From: Coffea arabica
Taxonomy: Eukaryota > Streptophyta > Magnoliopsida > Gentianales > Rubiaceae
DNA: 64,000 nucleotides
NCBI RefSeq assembly: GCF_036785885.1
Contig: NC_092322.1
Location: 14,344,466 to 14,408,465, forward strand
Direction: 5' to 3'
The notes under the pieces are model-generated. The model made no database searches and had not been told where the DNA came from. It saw only the letters and a list, made by a program, of their open reading frames with translations. Position 1 is the first letter of the stretch. Every line of letters starts with the position of its first letter. Position numbers and translations under genes: made by a program. Shown one piece after another: positions 1-11,381 of the stretch.

Positions 1-1
1 C

Positions 2-82
2 AAGTCATTGCATGACTTGGACTCAGACTTCATCAAAGTTGGCAGTGGTGGAAATTTTGCGTGGATTGGCTTTCCCACGTGA
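2..82 (+). CDS. possible 3' end of an unidentified gene (partial)
   Basis: The reading frame starting at base 2 is open for 26 codons to a TGA at 80-82. It gives a plausible C-terminus (DLDSDFIKVGSGGNFAWIGF near the end). The following 700 bases are AT-rich and would fit a 3' UTR. I do not recognise the family, and with only 26 codons the call rests on composition. It could be chance. Confidence 0.25.
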   Translation, partial: KSLHDLDSDFIKVGSGGNFAWIGFPT

Positions 83-852
83 AAGAATTTTGCAGTAGGC
101 AGATGCCTGTTGGCATTTGGGGTAAATATAACTTTGTAGAATTCAATCGTGCTTGATATAATTTTCATCAGATTTACAATGGTAGATTTCTTGGTATTAT
201 TTGTGTAGTTTGCAGCTGTTTGAGCCGGATATTATAACCCTGTTCTGAACTTGGAATGAGCAGTTAATAGAGATCAAAATGATGAGCTTTAAAGCAGTTG
301 CGAGACTGAGATGTGAAGTGCTTTATGCCTAAACTTTAATACGTCCTGATTATTCTTGCCCCCTAAGGTATGCTTACTTCTTTATCAATTTTATTACCAA
401 ATCTGAATTCTGGTTCCTTCAGCAACTGTATTCCTCCTTTGGTCCAGGCTCACCATTTCCAAGTTGGATTGCTTTTTAACTCTGGATATGATATGGGTGA
501 TTAATAATCATTGACATAAGCAAGCGTTTTTAGAGAGGTAAAATCAGCATGCTAATTTAGATGTGAAATCAAATTATTTCTAATCAAATTATCGTTTACC
601 CGAAAATTGACTCCTTCAAAAAAATTGTGTAAATTCATTATTCATGCCAAAAAACTGGAGGTAAATGTACTGTATTCTGGTCTTAGGTCCTTCAAAATAC
701 TTTTCCAATCAAGAGTGATTCACTCTGTAGAATTATAGAATAGTGAGGAGTCTCGGGACCCCAAATGCAATTTCCTGCCAGTTGGCAAGAAGGAAAGTTC
801 GGTGCCTTGTGAATTACGGTGGACCACTTGGATTGGATTGTCATCAAGTATA
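83..852. other. AT-rich non-coding stretch, possible 3' UTR
   Basis: No coding frame, RNA gene or structured repeat is visible. If the partial gene at 2-82 is real, the first few hundred bases would be its 3' UTR. Confidence 0.3.
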
Positions 853-965
853 GGTTAAATTACATATAACCCCTTTGTGGTTTTGCATAATGTTAGATGG
901 CCCCTTTAAAGTTTCAAAATAGCTATATGATTCCGCTATAGTTTTATGTAAAGTAGAAAAATTGA
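853..965. mobile_element. Mutator-like MITE terminus, fragment
   Basis: The segment starting GGTTAAATTACATATAACCC resembles the terminal inverted repeat of the element at 15388-15817: the same ATTACATATAACCCC core, then 'tttcaaaat' and 'catgtaaagtagaaaa'. No matching second end is recognisable downstream, so this is a solitary or badly decayed terminus. Confidence 0.35.
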
Positions 966-2044
966 TAGAATGCACAATTAGTTACAGCAATTATTTGAGA
1001 GCGCTCCAAAAGTGCTGTATCATAACATCTACTTAATTTCTTTATAATTTGCATTAATATCCACTTTACCCATTGTAATTTTTGCATTTATCCATGTAAT
1101 CCTTATGTGGTTTTATATAAGGTGATTAAGTTGTTGTTTGATTTAGCAATTAAGTAATGGCATTATTGGTATTTCAACTAACGACATTGTATAGATTATT
1201 TTTCGTCAAATATCTAACGTACGTGAAATAATAGGGGGTAAAATGAATATTTTGAAACATCAGGATGGGTCATGTGGTAATAGATGGAATCACAAAAGAG
1301 TTATTTGTAATTTATCGTTAAGTTTAATAAAACGGCATCAATTCCAATTATACAGTTTTCTTTGTTCCTTTTCTTTAATCTGCAATGATGTGAGTAGAAT
1401 TCCTTATAAAGCCAACCAAAAAGACTTTAGATGAAAATCAAGTCACAAGTCTAAAACTTGGCTTAGTCAGCAAAGTTGCTAAGGTAATTATTGTCAGTTT
1501 TACTGAGAGTTTATTTTCTTGGTCTTGGCATAAGTTTGTCCTCGTTCATACAATTATAACATTCTATATAATCGAAATCTTTCTTAATATCGTGTGCAAT
1601 ACTCATGGGAGTCTTATTATGGATCAAAGGTATAAAGATCCTTCTTATTAACTTTAGAGGACTATTGACAATGGTAACTCATAATCGCAAAACTTGACTT
1701 AGTAATCTTACTCCTAAGGACTTGATTTTGATTAGTACCCCAATGAAATAGCTTATTAACATTTGCACTCCTCATTTACCCCTCTTGCCCGCTCCAATTT
1801 ACTCACTAAAAATATAGCATCCAAGAAATGCTAGAAACTAATTAAAGAGTGCAAATATCGCTTTCCTCCAGAAAACATATCCAACACCTGAACTTGGAAT
1901 GGTGATTGTAATTTCAAAAATTTTCTGTCTGATTGCTACGTTATTATTATTTCTCTATCAGACTTGGAATATTTTTTCTCCATGGAACTAAAATTCAATT
2001 GAAATGATTATAGTTGTTCAAAATATTCCATGTCTCATTGCTAC
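966..2044. other. AT-rich intergenic DNA, nothing recognised
   Basis: Short open frames occur, but none shows a domain or plausible codon use. No RNA gene is visible. Confidence 0.4.
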
Positions 2045-2095
2045 ATTGCCTTGCTGGTAGAAACCAAAGGCGAATGGTCCTGACCTCGACAGCCA
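2045..2095 (-). pseudogene. relic of a G-type lectin receptor kinase (B-lectin scrap)
   Basis: On the minus strand these 17 codons read WLSRSGPFAFGFYQQGN. This matches the start of the bulb-type lectin domain of the two full receptor kinases in this window (SGLFAFGFYQQGN, residues 46-58). Nucleotide similarity to the coding DNA around 35945-35995 is visible. Upstream codons contain two consecutive stops and the match fades on both sides. It is a small degraded fragment of a third LecRK-like sequence. Confidence 0.55.
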
Positions 2096-4437
2096 TTTTC
2101 ATCAGATATCATGTGCTGGGAGAGAAGTGGCTGTTGACTCTAGTCTTCGGTACTCGTGTGAGAAAAATTGGCAGTTTCAAAATTTTTTTTTTTTAAAGAT
2201 TGTTTTCTTCTGCCAACGAAAGAGGGTAGATTACAAATTTCAATGTCAAGCAAAATTTTAAGTATTTACAAATAATCCAAGTTGATATTTTTTTTTTTAA
2301 CAAAATATATCCGACACCTGCTCTTATCTTTATTTCTTTGACAGTAGTTTTTATGTCGTATAATTAATCTTTTGTCAGATTCTAATGGTGCTCGTCGAAA
2401 CTTTCACAAATAGCCTACCAACAGTATCTCTATATTTCAACTTTTCGCAACGACTTCTCAACCTTCTTAAAACTGGATTTTGATTTTTCATATTTTGTTC
2501 TCAACTGATTTTGATTTTGTAAAATTGGTTCTTGAAAATTAGATCTTTTAGAACGAACGACTTGTGTGTTCTCGTTTATTGTTAGAAATTCTATTTCAAT
2601 AAATGCATAGGTAATTTAAAAAAAGTTAAAAAAGTTGGTTTTGACCAAAAAGATGACAATGTTAGCTTTATATGCCACATGAATAAATCTTTATGCTAAT
2701 TAAATGATTTTTGATGTAATTGCTCTTTTTCTTTGTGAAGATTGAATATTGGATGACCAAAAGAAGGAACAGCTGATAGATGAATCTCGAAGTCAAACAA
2801 GAGTAGGAAGAAATTAGAGACATCATAAAAAATATCAAATCTTTAGATTGTTTAGTAATTATGTTGAAATTTGAATGGTATTTTTGTCTGCATGAAAAAG
2901 TGAACCAGAATCAGAATCCAAAAGCATCTCAAGACCTACTTTTGATTTTCAGTTTTTCTGGATTCAAAAAAAAATTTAAATTAGGTTTTCAAAATCAGTT
3001 GAAAACACAATAAAAAATAGCTTTTCAAAAATCAAAAAGTAGAATTAGGTTTCCAAAATCATGTGAGAATAAGGCCTATGTTACTTTACCCCCAATATGT
3101 TTATGGCCAGTTATTCCATTTAATTCCTCTTTATTCAAGCCTCCTATATATAGCAAGCAAACTCTAACTTTAGAATGACAACTAGGATGAAGGAAACGCT
3201 ACATAAATATGAAACAAAGTCGCAGAAAAGAGAAGGCAGCTAGTGCTAAAACTCTATTTATTTGAATTAACATCAACTAAAATAATGTAAAACTAAACAC
3301 CAATTAATGACTTTTAATCTTTCAATTCTTTCCCAAATTCATCGAATCAAATCCAAGCTTCAACTCTTCCCCAATTTTATTGAATATACTTGAGGGCTCT
3401 TGCTAAAACTCCAGCAAATTTTTTTATTTTTATTTTGGCTTTATAGTTTTCCTATTTTATGTCTTAATCATTAATCATTTATACAGTTAACTTTATTCTG
3501 AGTTTGCATTTAGTATTTTATGGTGTATGATATATTACGCTATTAATTTATTTGGTAGTTCATCATATGACTTGTGTATTTATAATTAAGTGATTCATGG
3601 CTGTTGTGTTTGTTTTTAGATAGACATGGCCACATTTCAGATTTAAATCAAGAGCAAAACTTGAACTTGACCAGCAGTTTGTCCAGCTTGAACTGAAACA
3701 GACTTTGTGGAAAAGGAATCAAGGCCAGAACTGTGCTGAATGTTTTGATTCAGGCTCAAATCATCCTTTTAAAATAAAAACCAAATATCAATGGGGAAAT
3801 TGAAATATTTTTTCCTTTCTAAATCAATTTCGATGAGAAAACTATGTATTGTTTATTTTAGTTAAAACGTTTAATAAATGTGAGGTATATTTCTTTCATA
3901 TAATTTGTATCACTTTTTCTTTTTATTGTTAACTAAAAATAAATTAAGTGTCTTAATTTTCTTGAACATCCAATTTCTTTACTTGTCATTATTCTAAATT
4001 CAGTATTAAATTTTCTTAGTATCAGGTTCTTGATCATAAGTGATTAAGTGTAATTAAGAAAAAATCAAAACCATAACCATAATTAAATGGAATCAGAACT
4101 AGACCAAAAAAAATTCAAAACCGTAACTATAACTATCCGTAAATGGAATCGGCCATTTTTTAATCAAATTGGCGATATTGGAACCATAGCACCCTTACTT
4201 TTAGGTATTGATGTATAGGATTTTTTTTTAAAGGAAAAAAAACTAGTACTACAAAGAAAAAGCATGGCATGATGGCAATAACTTATTTAAGAGTAGGATT
4301 TACAATAATTATACTTTCGATTGTTCTCCCTCTCGAAGCTGAAATCTTGGTTTTATCATTGACAGGACTTACTACTTAAGCTCAACTTTTAATTGATTAG
4401 ATTAAAGCTCGTTTGAGATGGTTCAAAAAATTATCAA
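2096..4437. other. AT-rich intergenic DNA
   Basis: No gene is supported. A TATA-like stretch (cctatatatag near 3143) is not followed by a credible frame. Weak inverted similarity between 2460-2560 and 2930-3070 (CAAAATCAGTTGAAAAC-type runs) hints at an old MITE without clear ends. Confidence 0.35.
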
Positions 4438-4445
4438 AGCTTAAG

Positions 4446-5552
4446 TAGGGATGCATTCGAGTTAAGTCGAGTCAATTTCAAATAGTGACATGGTCGAACT
4501 CAAGTTCCATTGTTATTGGTGCTGCTTGAACTTGAACGAGCAAAATAAACGATCTCGACTCCTGGAAGCATCACACGAGCTCAAGCTTGACTCGAATAGG
4601 CTGAAGAATCTGTCTAGCCTTTTTGAGCTCAAGCTACTCGAGCTCAAGCCCCATTTTCTGGCTTGAAAATCTGCTCTCCATTTCCAAAATTTCCACAATC
4701 AGTCCGCTCCTGCAACTGAAGATCAAACACTCAAACCATTTTTCCAGTTTATCATCCTGCATAAAATCCCTCCCAAAACGTTATTTATAACAATAACGTG
4801 CATCATTAAAGATCCTATATATACACTAACAAGAATACAAGATATGTAGCCATTAGCAAAGCCAAAGCCTAATAATCACAATAAGTACTTCAGCAGAAGC
4901 AGTCAAAAATCCCAAATTCCTTGAATGGCCTGAGGCTCAGTATTTGATCGAATTCCATCTTTCTGTCCACTCTCGGATAAGCTGCAACTCAAGATCAGGG
5001 CAGCGACAGCGGCGCAATGCAACTCCAGCTCAGGTCAGCAGTGGTAGCGGCAAAGCAAGTGAAGTTGCAGTCAATTTGCTGTTTGAAGAAGATGAAGATG
5101 GAGACTTTCAAATTTCGTCTGAAGAAGAAGAAGCTGGAATAAGGGAGGAAAACTTGGGAATTAGGATTGAGAACTTGCGACTTGTGAATTGTGATAGAAA
5201 AAAATGTTTCTGAAATTCAATTCAGCTTTTAACTTTTAATATTTTTTAGATTTTATATTGTCAAATGTTTAAATCACTCCAACATAATGTTATGAGAAAG
5301 AGGTTTATACCGTAAATTATCTAACTTATAAACCTACAATAGTAAATTCATAACACATAATATATAAATTAAATATAACACTAAATACTTGAATAACCTC
5401 GTCAAGCTCACGAGCTTGACATATTCAAGATTAAACTCGACTCATTTTCTCATTTGAGTAGCTCGACCTTGACCCGAACTCGATCTACATCGAGTTTCAG
5501 TTGTGCTCATAACTGAGTAGCTCATGAGCTACTTAGATCATGTGCAGCCCTA
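4446..5552. mobile_element. non-autonomous hAT element with 8-bp TSD
   Basis: The left end reads TAGGGATGCATTCGAG; the right end, reverse-complemented, reads TAGGGCTGCACATGATC. Flanking 8-mers are agcttaag (4438-4445) and agctcaag (5553-5560), an 8-bp TSD with one mismatch, as expected for hAT. Subterminal regions are rich in GAGCTC/GCTCGA motifs in both orientations. The interior (about 4700-5215) differs in composition and contains an open frame ending at 5213 with an acidic tail (FEEDEDGDFQISSEEEE). It has no transposase I can recognise and could be captured host DNA. Confidence 0.75.
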
Positions 5553-5560
5553 AGCTCAAG

Positions 5561-6720
5561 CATAATTTTAGACTTGTCGAAATATGAATGTAAACTTGAA
5601 TATGCAACGGTTAGCCTGATCATAATATACCCCTACTTTTGCTCCCCCCTTCCCACCAAAACAAGGATTATTGGATGATAATCAATGTTTTAAAAGGGTT
5701 GAGATGTTAGGCAAGATAGGTTTTTGTCTCATGAGGTGAGGCAAAGCGAAAGCCCAATGTGTCGTGCATTTGCCCCATAAATGTTTAGAACTCTCATAAA
5801 TAAAAAACAAAGTATAGGAATATCTATAAATAAATATTGTGTAGTGATAAAGTTTAATTTATCAAGTAAAATATCTAAGGAAATGGATAATTACTTTGAT
5901 GAGAAAACATGAAACTAGTTTAAAAGAATGGAACTTTTAAAATATATAGGCTCAATTGCAATTTAGGAATCTTAATTCGATTCAAAATAGGGAAAGTGAA
6001 AAGTTTGAGGGCTTGTAACGAAAAAAATGTTAAGCACACTAAAAATGAGCCCCTAGGCGCCTTTGGTCTCCCTTCGTATTAATTCACTTCATATTCTTTA
6101 CAGATTGAGTAATCCGTTCTTTCTGTACGTCTTCTATTTCCCCATCTTCCATATATATTAATTCACTTCATATTCTTTATAGATTGAAGAACATGCTCTT
6201 CTTACTATTGAGAAGATCTTTGTCTAATGATTAAGCTTAAAATTTCAAGAATTAGCGATCTTCAATAATTCGTTCCTTCCCCTCCTCGTTTTCCTTGCTA
6301 AAAAAATAATGTGCTCCCCCACTTCACAGGTTACCTTACTTTAGGCAATAAAAAACTAAAATTAGAATTTGGTTTATATCTTTACAATAATTAGACGTTG
6401 TTCCTCTAAGATTTTTAATGCCCTTTTATGTCTTATATCTTTGGAAACATTAAACTTTGCCCAAAAATTTTTTTACAAAAAATGTAAGGATGCCCTACAA
6501 GTATAATTTTTTGCTAGTCTTGCTGCACGAAATCGTCAAGTTCTAGTTCCTCCAGTGCCTTATTTCATTAACCTCTAATTTTTCAATTGTCGAGAGATTT
6601 TAACCAAGTCTTTCTATCATCCTTGAATCAAAACCATATAATTAAGGAAAATTCCATAGAAGTTCTCATTACAAAAAATGCTAATGTAACATGTGACTGT
6701 TATTTATTACCCTTATTTCT
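5561..6720. other. intergenic DNA with small repeats
   Basis: A direct repeat of about 30 bases (taattcacttcatattcttt) occurs near 6078 and 6158. The segment near 5683 begins caatgttttaaaagg, like the TIR of the hAT at 13553, and is followed by 'gaggtgaggcaaagcgaaagcc', but no matching right end or TSD was found. No gene is supported. Confidence 0.35.
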
Positions 6721-6729
6721 CATATGATA

Positions 6730-7000
6730 CTTCTCGAGTAGCTTATGAAGATCAAGAATGTCCTCTATGATTGTGGTCAATTGGAAACAGCTTCTTCCAC
6801 TTTGAAAAAGGATTTGCACAATCCCTTTTGCACCTGAATCCAGTGACACTTTCTTCCATTCAGAGGCCGTAGAGCATCAATAAGCGCCCGTCTCTGATCA
6901 GTAGCCATTGCCTCTGCAACTAAAGCTTTCCTACAACATTATGTCTAGAAAGCCAAAGCACGACTCGTACTTCCTATGTTAATGCAGTTTTCAAATACAT
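6730..7000 (-). pseudogene. decayed RNase H-like (RVT_3 type) relic
   Basis: Read on the minus strand across one frame change, the DNA gives fragments with the order of a plant RVT_3 RNase H-like domain: a VVL...NVVGKALVAEAMA piece, then RRALIDALR, then (new frame) SEWKKVSLDSGAKGIVQ and TTIIEDILDL. This domain ends many plant LINE polyproteins and also occurs as stand-alone genes. The frameshift and stops mean it is inactive. No reverse transcriptase part is visible next to it. The assignment rests on motif order only. Confidence 0.4.
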
Positions 7001-7899
7001 TCGAATAAACAAGAGGCGAAGGAGATCAGATCTTCTAAAATAATAATATTCACGTAAAAAAATTCAAGTCCAACATCTCTAGGTGATCCTAGCATCAACC
7101 ACCAAGATTTTGTTTTAAAAAATTAAGACTTAAATTTAGATATTTGATGTGGTGTCAAAAATACACACCACAATTATGCAAAATTTGAATTTAAAATTCA
7201 ACTTTTGCACAAATGTCATGAATTTAACAGTGACGGCGTATATACTGTCAGTGTATATAAAATTTACTCACAAAGGCAACAACCATAACAACTTCTGAAA
7301 AGGGTAAAGTTGTCAATGAACTTTCTTAAGTTTTCTCATTTTTTAACTGAAGTTCTTTGCCTCTCCCATTAGTCAGCTATTTAGAATCCCGCATTTAATT
7401 TATCATCTTTACACATAAATGGATTAATAGGGGAGCATTCTAGACCCTAAAAAAGAAAACTTAAAACTCGTAGCCGATGAAGCATTAGTCTAATGATTAA
7501 ACGACTAAGGTTGGGTTCTAAAAATTAGAGGTACTGGATTCAGACCTCACAACACGTGAATTGTAGTCTAATGCATCCAGCCCACCAATTGTGCGTTTAG
7601 ATTGTAAACATCCATCCCTTCCGTTGTGGTTTTGAGAATCGTTGTCATTATCATTATCATTACTATTACAAAAGTACCATGACTCTTGGTATCTTTGAGT
7701 GTAAGTATTTTTATGGATGAATTTCCAGAAATAATGCGAATGAAAGAAAAAGTCGGAGAAGTGGTGTTGTGTGAGAATGTGTGATAATTGAAGGGTCGCC
7801 ACAAATGAAATTATCAGCTATTGAAAAAACTATTTTTTTCCATTTTTCATTTGCGATTGAGAAGGAAAATTTTGTTTTCATTTTTTTTAGTATGCTTCA
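7001..7899. other. intergenic DNA, nothing firm
   Basis: Contains a short CATTAT/TCATTA run near 7645 and a SINE-like string near 7480-7545 that I could not delimit. Overlapping open frames on the minus strand (7518-7804) have simple-sequence composition and no domain. Confidence 0.3.
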
Positions 7900-7958
7900 C
7901 CGCATGCAATCGTGCATGCGGCAAGCTTTTTAATAGCTGCATGCACTATGCATGCGGC
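7900..7958. repeat. CATGCA-rich palindromes
   Basis: 7900-7921 is a perfect inverted repeat with 9-bp arms (CCGCATGCA / TGCATGCGG) around a 4-base loop. A second GCATGCA...TGCATGCGG pair lies at 7936-7958. CATGCA/TGCATG is the RY motif bound by plant B3 factors; no gene with a start nearby makes a regulatory role evident. Confidence 0.6.
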
Positions 7959-8007
7959 TAAGACCAATTTTCTTTTTATTTCTTTTAATAAAATCCTAAA
8001 GTATAAT

Positions 8008-8195
8008 AACTAAACCCAAAACCCTAAAGCCTAATTCCAAATTTATAAATCGTAAACCCTACTTTATAAAACCTAAACCCTAATTTATAAATCCTAAATC
8101 CAAATTTATAAATCTTAAACTCTAATTTATAAAGTCAAAATTCTAATTTATAAACCTTAAATCCAAATTAATAAATCTTAAATACTAATTTGTAA
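8008..8195. repeat. degenerate telomere-like tandem repeat
   Basis: About nine imperfect units of roughly 20 bases, of the form TAAACCCTAATTTATAAATC, run through this stretch. Several contain the plant telomere heptamer AAACCCT or one-base variants; the units decay toward the right. It looks like an interstitial telomere-like or simple minisatellite block. Confidence 0.6.
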
Positions 8196-9245
8196 TACCA
8201 ACAATTGGTTGCACAATGAGAAAGATAAACGCAGGACCACAATGCCAGCAGTTCTTCGACAAAAAATCTAAATGCACAATTGCGATGACACAATAGGATT
8301 GGACAAATGCAGGACCACAATTGCAGGAGCTCTTCGATAGAAAACCCTAGCAATGGAACAAAGAAATTGGGGGACTCAAAAAGGAAGAAGTTGGAGAGAC
8401 CTTTTTTAAAATTGCACCGTTTATTTAAAACAAGTTGATCAACGGTGCTAAGTATAGCCATATCCAACATGGATGCGGCTTTACATTGCAGCGATTTTTT
8501 TTTTTAAAAATTTCTGCTATTCCTTGCATTGTCAATTAAAAAAATTTGAAAACAAATTAACTTTATCCATACGCTGCAAATTTCATTTGCGGCGGCCCCT
8601 AACACAGCATCAATTTCCCCACAACACCAATTTTGGCATGATCTCTTATTTCCGTAAATATTTACAGAAATTTGCCTGTTTTTATAGTCTTGGTTTTTGT
8701 TATTTCAATTATACCCTTATTAATTGATGATTAAAGCTTCATATTATTGCTCTTATAATTTATAACCATTAAAATTCATCATAGAAAATAATAGCTGATG
8801 ACAAGATAAAATGTTAATTGGTGAATAATTTCTCCATATTATGTAATACAATATTAATTTATAAAGAAAAATCTCATTAAACTTGTAAACACATGTGATA
8901 AAATAAATATTGAATGTAAAATAAATGATTTAGTAGACCAATGTAATACTGTTACTAAAGTATGATGGCTGCTCATAATATCTAACAAAATGTTATCCAC
9001 TAGAAAAATACCCATCACGTGCAAAGCATGTGAAGTATCACTGGTAAATTAAAAACCATCATGGACTTGATTTGTTTACATTTGAGTTGGTAATTTTTCC
9101 TTATTACCATCACCTTAACTTTTGGAAATATAGTTTTCTTCATTGTCTAATAACTCCTACAAATTGATGGTCAAGTTATACATATTGTTTAAATTACAAA
9201 ACAACAAGATTACATAACAACATAATCTTACCTGATGGGGCTTCC
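8196..9245. other. region downstream of the SUVH gene
   Basis: AT-rich with no supported gene. The part next to 9245 would hold the 3' UTR and polyadenylation signals of the minus-strand SUVH gene; AT-rich runs such as aataaa-like strings are present but none is decisive. Confidence 0.35.
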
Positions 9246-11381
9246 TCAATACAACCTGCCGATACACTTGCGAGAACCGCAGAAACACTTCTTCATCTTG
9301 ATGTTTCCATTGGCATCAAGAACCCGATTGAGCTTGTAATTATAATCATATGAAAGTTCCTTCAATGCAGGTATTTTCTTGGTAGCAAAAAGCATTACAT
9401 GGGGCACTCTTTTGTCGTCATGATCATAAAGAACATTTTGAGCATAAAGATTTGGTGAGCAACTGTGGTTGATGAATCTTCCCACATTCCCATATTTCGC
9501 TGCATCAATTGTAAAGCCTTCACCATCATCAAGATCAAAAAGATATTCATCATTATCTCTTAAATCAGCTTCCTTGTCCTGGAGCAACTCTCCAGCATAT
9601 TCACATATGAAACTGCCAGATGGGATTTCAACCTGTGATCTAACACCCCATCCAGTTGATTTAGTCCTAAATATCTCCAATGGTAATCGAGGACCATGTT
9701 GGCTAACTCTATTCTGACAAGAAGGTGGGCATTTGCAATTCGGGCCACATTCGTACACCATTTTCTTTGCTCTAACGACAGAGCCTTCCTCATTGAACGG
9801 AAGTTCCCCTCCGTTCTTCACAGCACAAGGACATCTAATGGAGTCCGAGCATCCACCAACGCAATCACAACCTTCAGGCAATGAGACTTGATACCAATGT
9901 GGATACATTATCTTGGTTATGTAAGTAAAGTTAGCCGGTTTTTCAATGCTAATTTCATTCACGACCATGATTGGGACTTTCTCCTTACCTCCAGACACAT
10001 CATATCCTGTCTCGGCATTGTTGTCCTCGAGGTACTTTAAGGATCTTCTTGGCTTGGTAATACTTTGGTGATTACAATCCGGCTGCCTTGACAATCGAAC
10101 CAATTCAAACATCAAGGACAATTTGCCAGACTTGGATCTTTCAGGCCAAAATTTTCTCACCTTATATAGACCGTCATAGATGTACATTTTCTTGGTAGTT
10201 GTGGTTGCATCAACAGATCCTAAGATAGTTTTACGAATAACCCTCACAGGATATTTTGCATCCATGCTATTCTTCAAGGCAAGATTACCTCGTTGGAGCT
10301 TTTGATCTTCAAATGTCTGACCTTGGCCAGAATATAGAAGAATATCAGGAGAAGCCGCTCTGTTTCCATAACGGCGCAGACCTGAATCCACCACACTGTT
10401 AGCATACTCTTTTCCTTCAATTGTCACGTGATTAATACCAGCCATTTGTTCATGATGTAGACCAACAAGAGCAAGTTCAACCCTGAATCGGAACTGGTCG
10501 CCAATTTCAACCCCAGGAACATGTCCGAAACATGGTTTAGCATTCACCCATTTCTGCTGTTTCTTGAGAAGCATTGCTGCTTTAATATGAATCTGTTGTC
10601 TCATTGGTCCCTCCCCCAACTCTTGCTTGTATTCATCTAAGAGACTTCTGTATAGCTCATCAAAGAGCCTAAGGGCATTCTGCACATTGCTGTGACTAAC
10701 AATGTTCATGGCTGCATTATCATATGGAACAATTGCCAGATTTTCCATATCCTTCACTTCGGTTTCTTCAACACTCTTTTCAGCTGTATTTCCTTTTTTT
10801 CTTTTATTATTGCTATTGATTCTTGATTGAAGTCTATTTTCCCACTCTGAAGCAGATAAAATGCGAACATCCTCGTCATCTCTTTCTTCTTCCTCTTCAG
10901 ATTCACGGACTCCGGATGTTTGCCCAGGCACATGATTTTGGCTTGAATTTTTTCGAGTGATTCCACCATGATCCTTGACTAATTTTTTCTTACAAAAATT
11001 ACTTGATTTCTCCTCTATAATGCAACAATCTTCATCATCTTCATCTCCATGTGATTTGTTATCAGTTTTGGCTTTCACCTTGGTAATTGTCTCACCTGAG
11101 TGAAGAATTGCTTTCCTTACGAACCCATATTCCACATCAGTTGGTGCCACAATTCTCAAGCGCTCAGCTGCTACAGCATTCGAAGAAGCATTGAAATTCT
11201 TGATAGTCTTCATCGCGGAGGTAAATGGACCACAATGGATTGGAAAACTTCGGACTGAATCAGCATCTGAACGCTTGAATTTTGATGCATGTTTGTTACT
11301 TGGATAACTGTCCTCTTCAAACAGTCGCTTCCCGGGCATCTTAGCAGGAGGGGATGTGTCAGTTAACAAACTCATCTTCAA
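9246..11381 (-). CDS. SUVH5/6-like: histone H3-K9 methyltransferase, SUVH5/6-like
   Basis: Complete 711-residue intronless gene. Residues 1-230 are charged and low-complexity, with an acidic run (ESEEEEERDDEDV). Residues about 283-435 form a YDG/SRA domain (GHVPGVEIGD, YSGQGQ, GNLALKNS, YIYDGLY), which in this family binds methylated cytosine. Residues about 480-562 form a cysteine-rich pre-SET (CDCVGGC, CPCAVKNGG, CGPNCKCPPSCQNR). The SET domain spans 565-688 with GWGVRS, RFINHSCSPN (635-644) and SYDYNY. The post-SET CFCGSRKC ends GRLY. All zinc-binding and catalytic motifs I looked for are present, so activity is likely. Family knowledge: nuclear enzymes that place H3K9me2 and work with non-CG DNA methylation to silence transposons. 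Gap-free SRA and SET motifs and the DQKLQRGNLAL segment favour the SUVH5/6 branch over SUVH1/3 or SUVH4. M1 and M3 are both possible starts. A 5' UTR intron, common in the family, cannot be excluded. A solo LTR lies 224 bp upstream. Confidence 0.95.
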   Translation of the reverse strand: MKMSLLTDTSPPAKMPGKRLFEEDSYPSNKHASKFKRSDADSVRSFPIHCGPFTSAMKTIKNFNASSNAVAAERLRIVAPTDVEYGFVRKAILHSGETITKVKAKTDNKSHGDEDDEDCCIIEEKSSNFCKKKLVKDHGGITRKNSSQNHVPGQTSGVRESEEEEERDDEDVRILSASEWENRLQSRINSNNKRKKGNTAEKSVEETEVKDMENLAIVPYDNAAMNIVSHSNVQNALRLFDELYRSLLDEYKQELGEGPMRQQIHIKAAMLLKKQQKWVNAKPCFGHVPGVEIGDQFRFRVELALVGLHHEQMAGINHVTIEGKEYANSVVDSGLRRYGNRAASPDILLYSGQGQTFEDQKLQRGNLALKNSMDAKYPVRVIRKTILGSVDATTTTKKMYIYDGLYKVRKFWPERSKSGKLSLMFELVRLSRQPDCNHQSITKPRRSLKYLEDNNAETGYDVSGGKEKVPIMVVNEISIEKPANFTYITKIMYPHWYQVSLPEGCDCVGGCSDSIRCPCAVKNGGELPFNEEGSVVRAKKMVYECGPNCKCPPSCQNRVSQHGPRLPLEIFRTKSTGWGVRSQVEIPSGSFICEYAGELLQDKEADLRDNDEYLFDLDDGEGFTIDAAKYGNVGRFINHSCSPNLYAQNVLYDHDDKRVPHVMLFATKKIPALKELSYDYNYKLNRVLDANGNIKMKKCFCGSRKCIGRLY

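Noticed and set aside
1243..1434. 63-codon open frame
   Set aside because: AT-rich, low-information frame with no domain or neighbouring signals.
2440..3075. Possible MITE from inverted similarity of CAAAATCAGTTGAAAAC-like strings
   Set aside because: No clear ends and no TSD; AT-rich simple sequence gives such matches by chance.
5683..6075. Possible hAT element beginning caatgttttaaaagg
   Set aside because: Only a left-end-like motif; no matching right end or 8-bp TSD.
7471..7560. SINE-like string with 'ggattcagacctcac'
   Set aside because: Could not find both pol III boxes, a 3' tail or flanking duplications.
9469..9884. Open frames overlapping the SUVH gene on both strands
   Set aside because: Shadows of the SET/pre-SET coding sequence.
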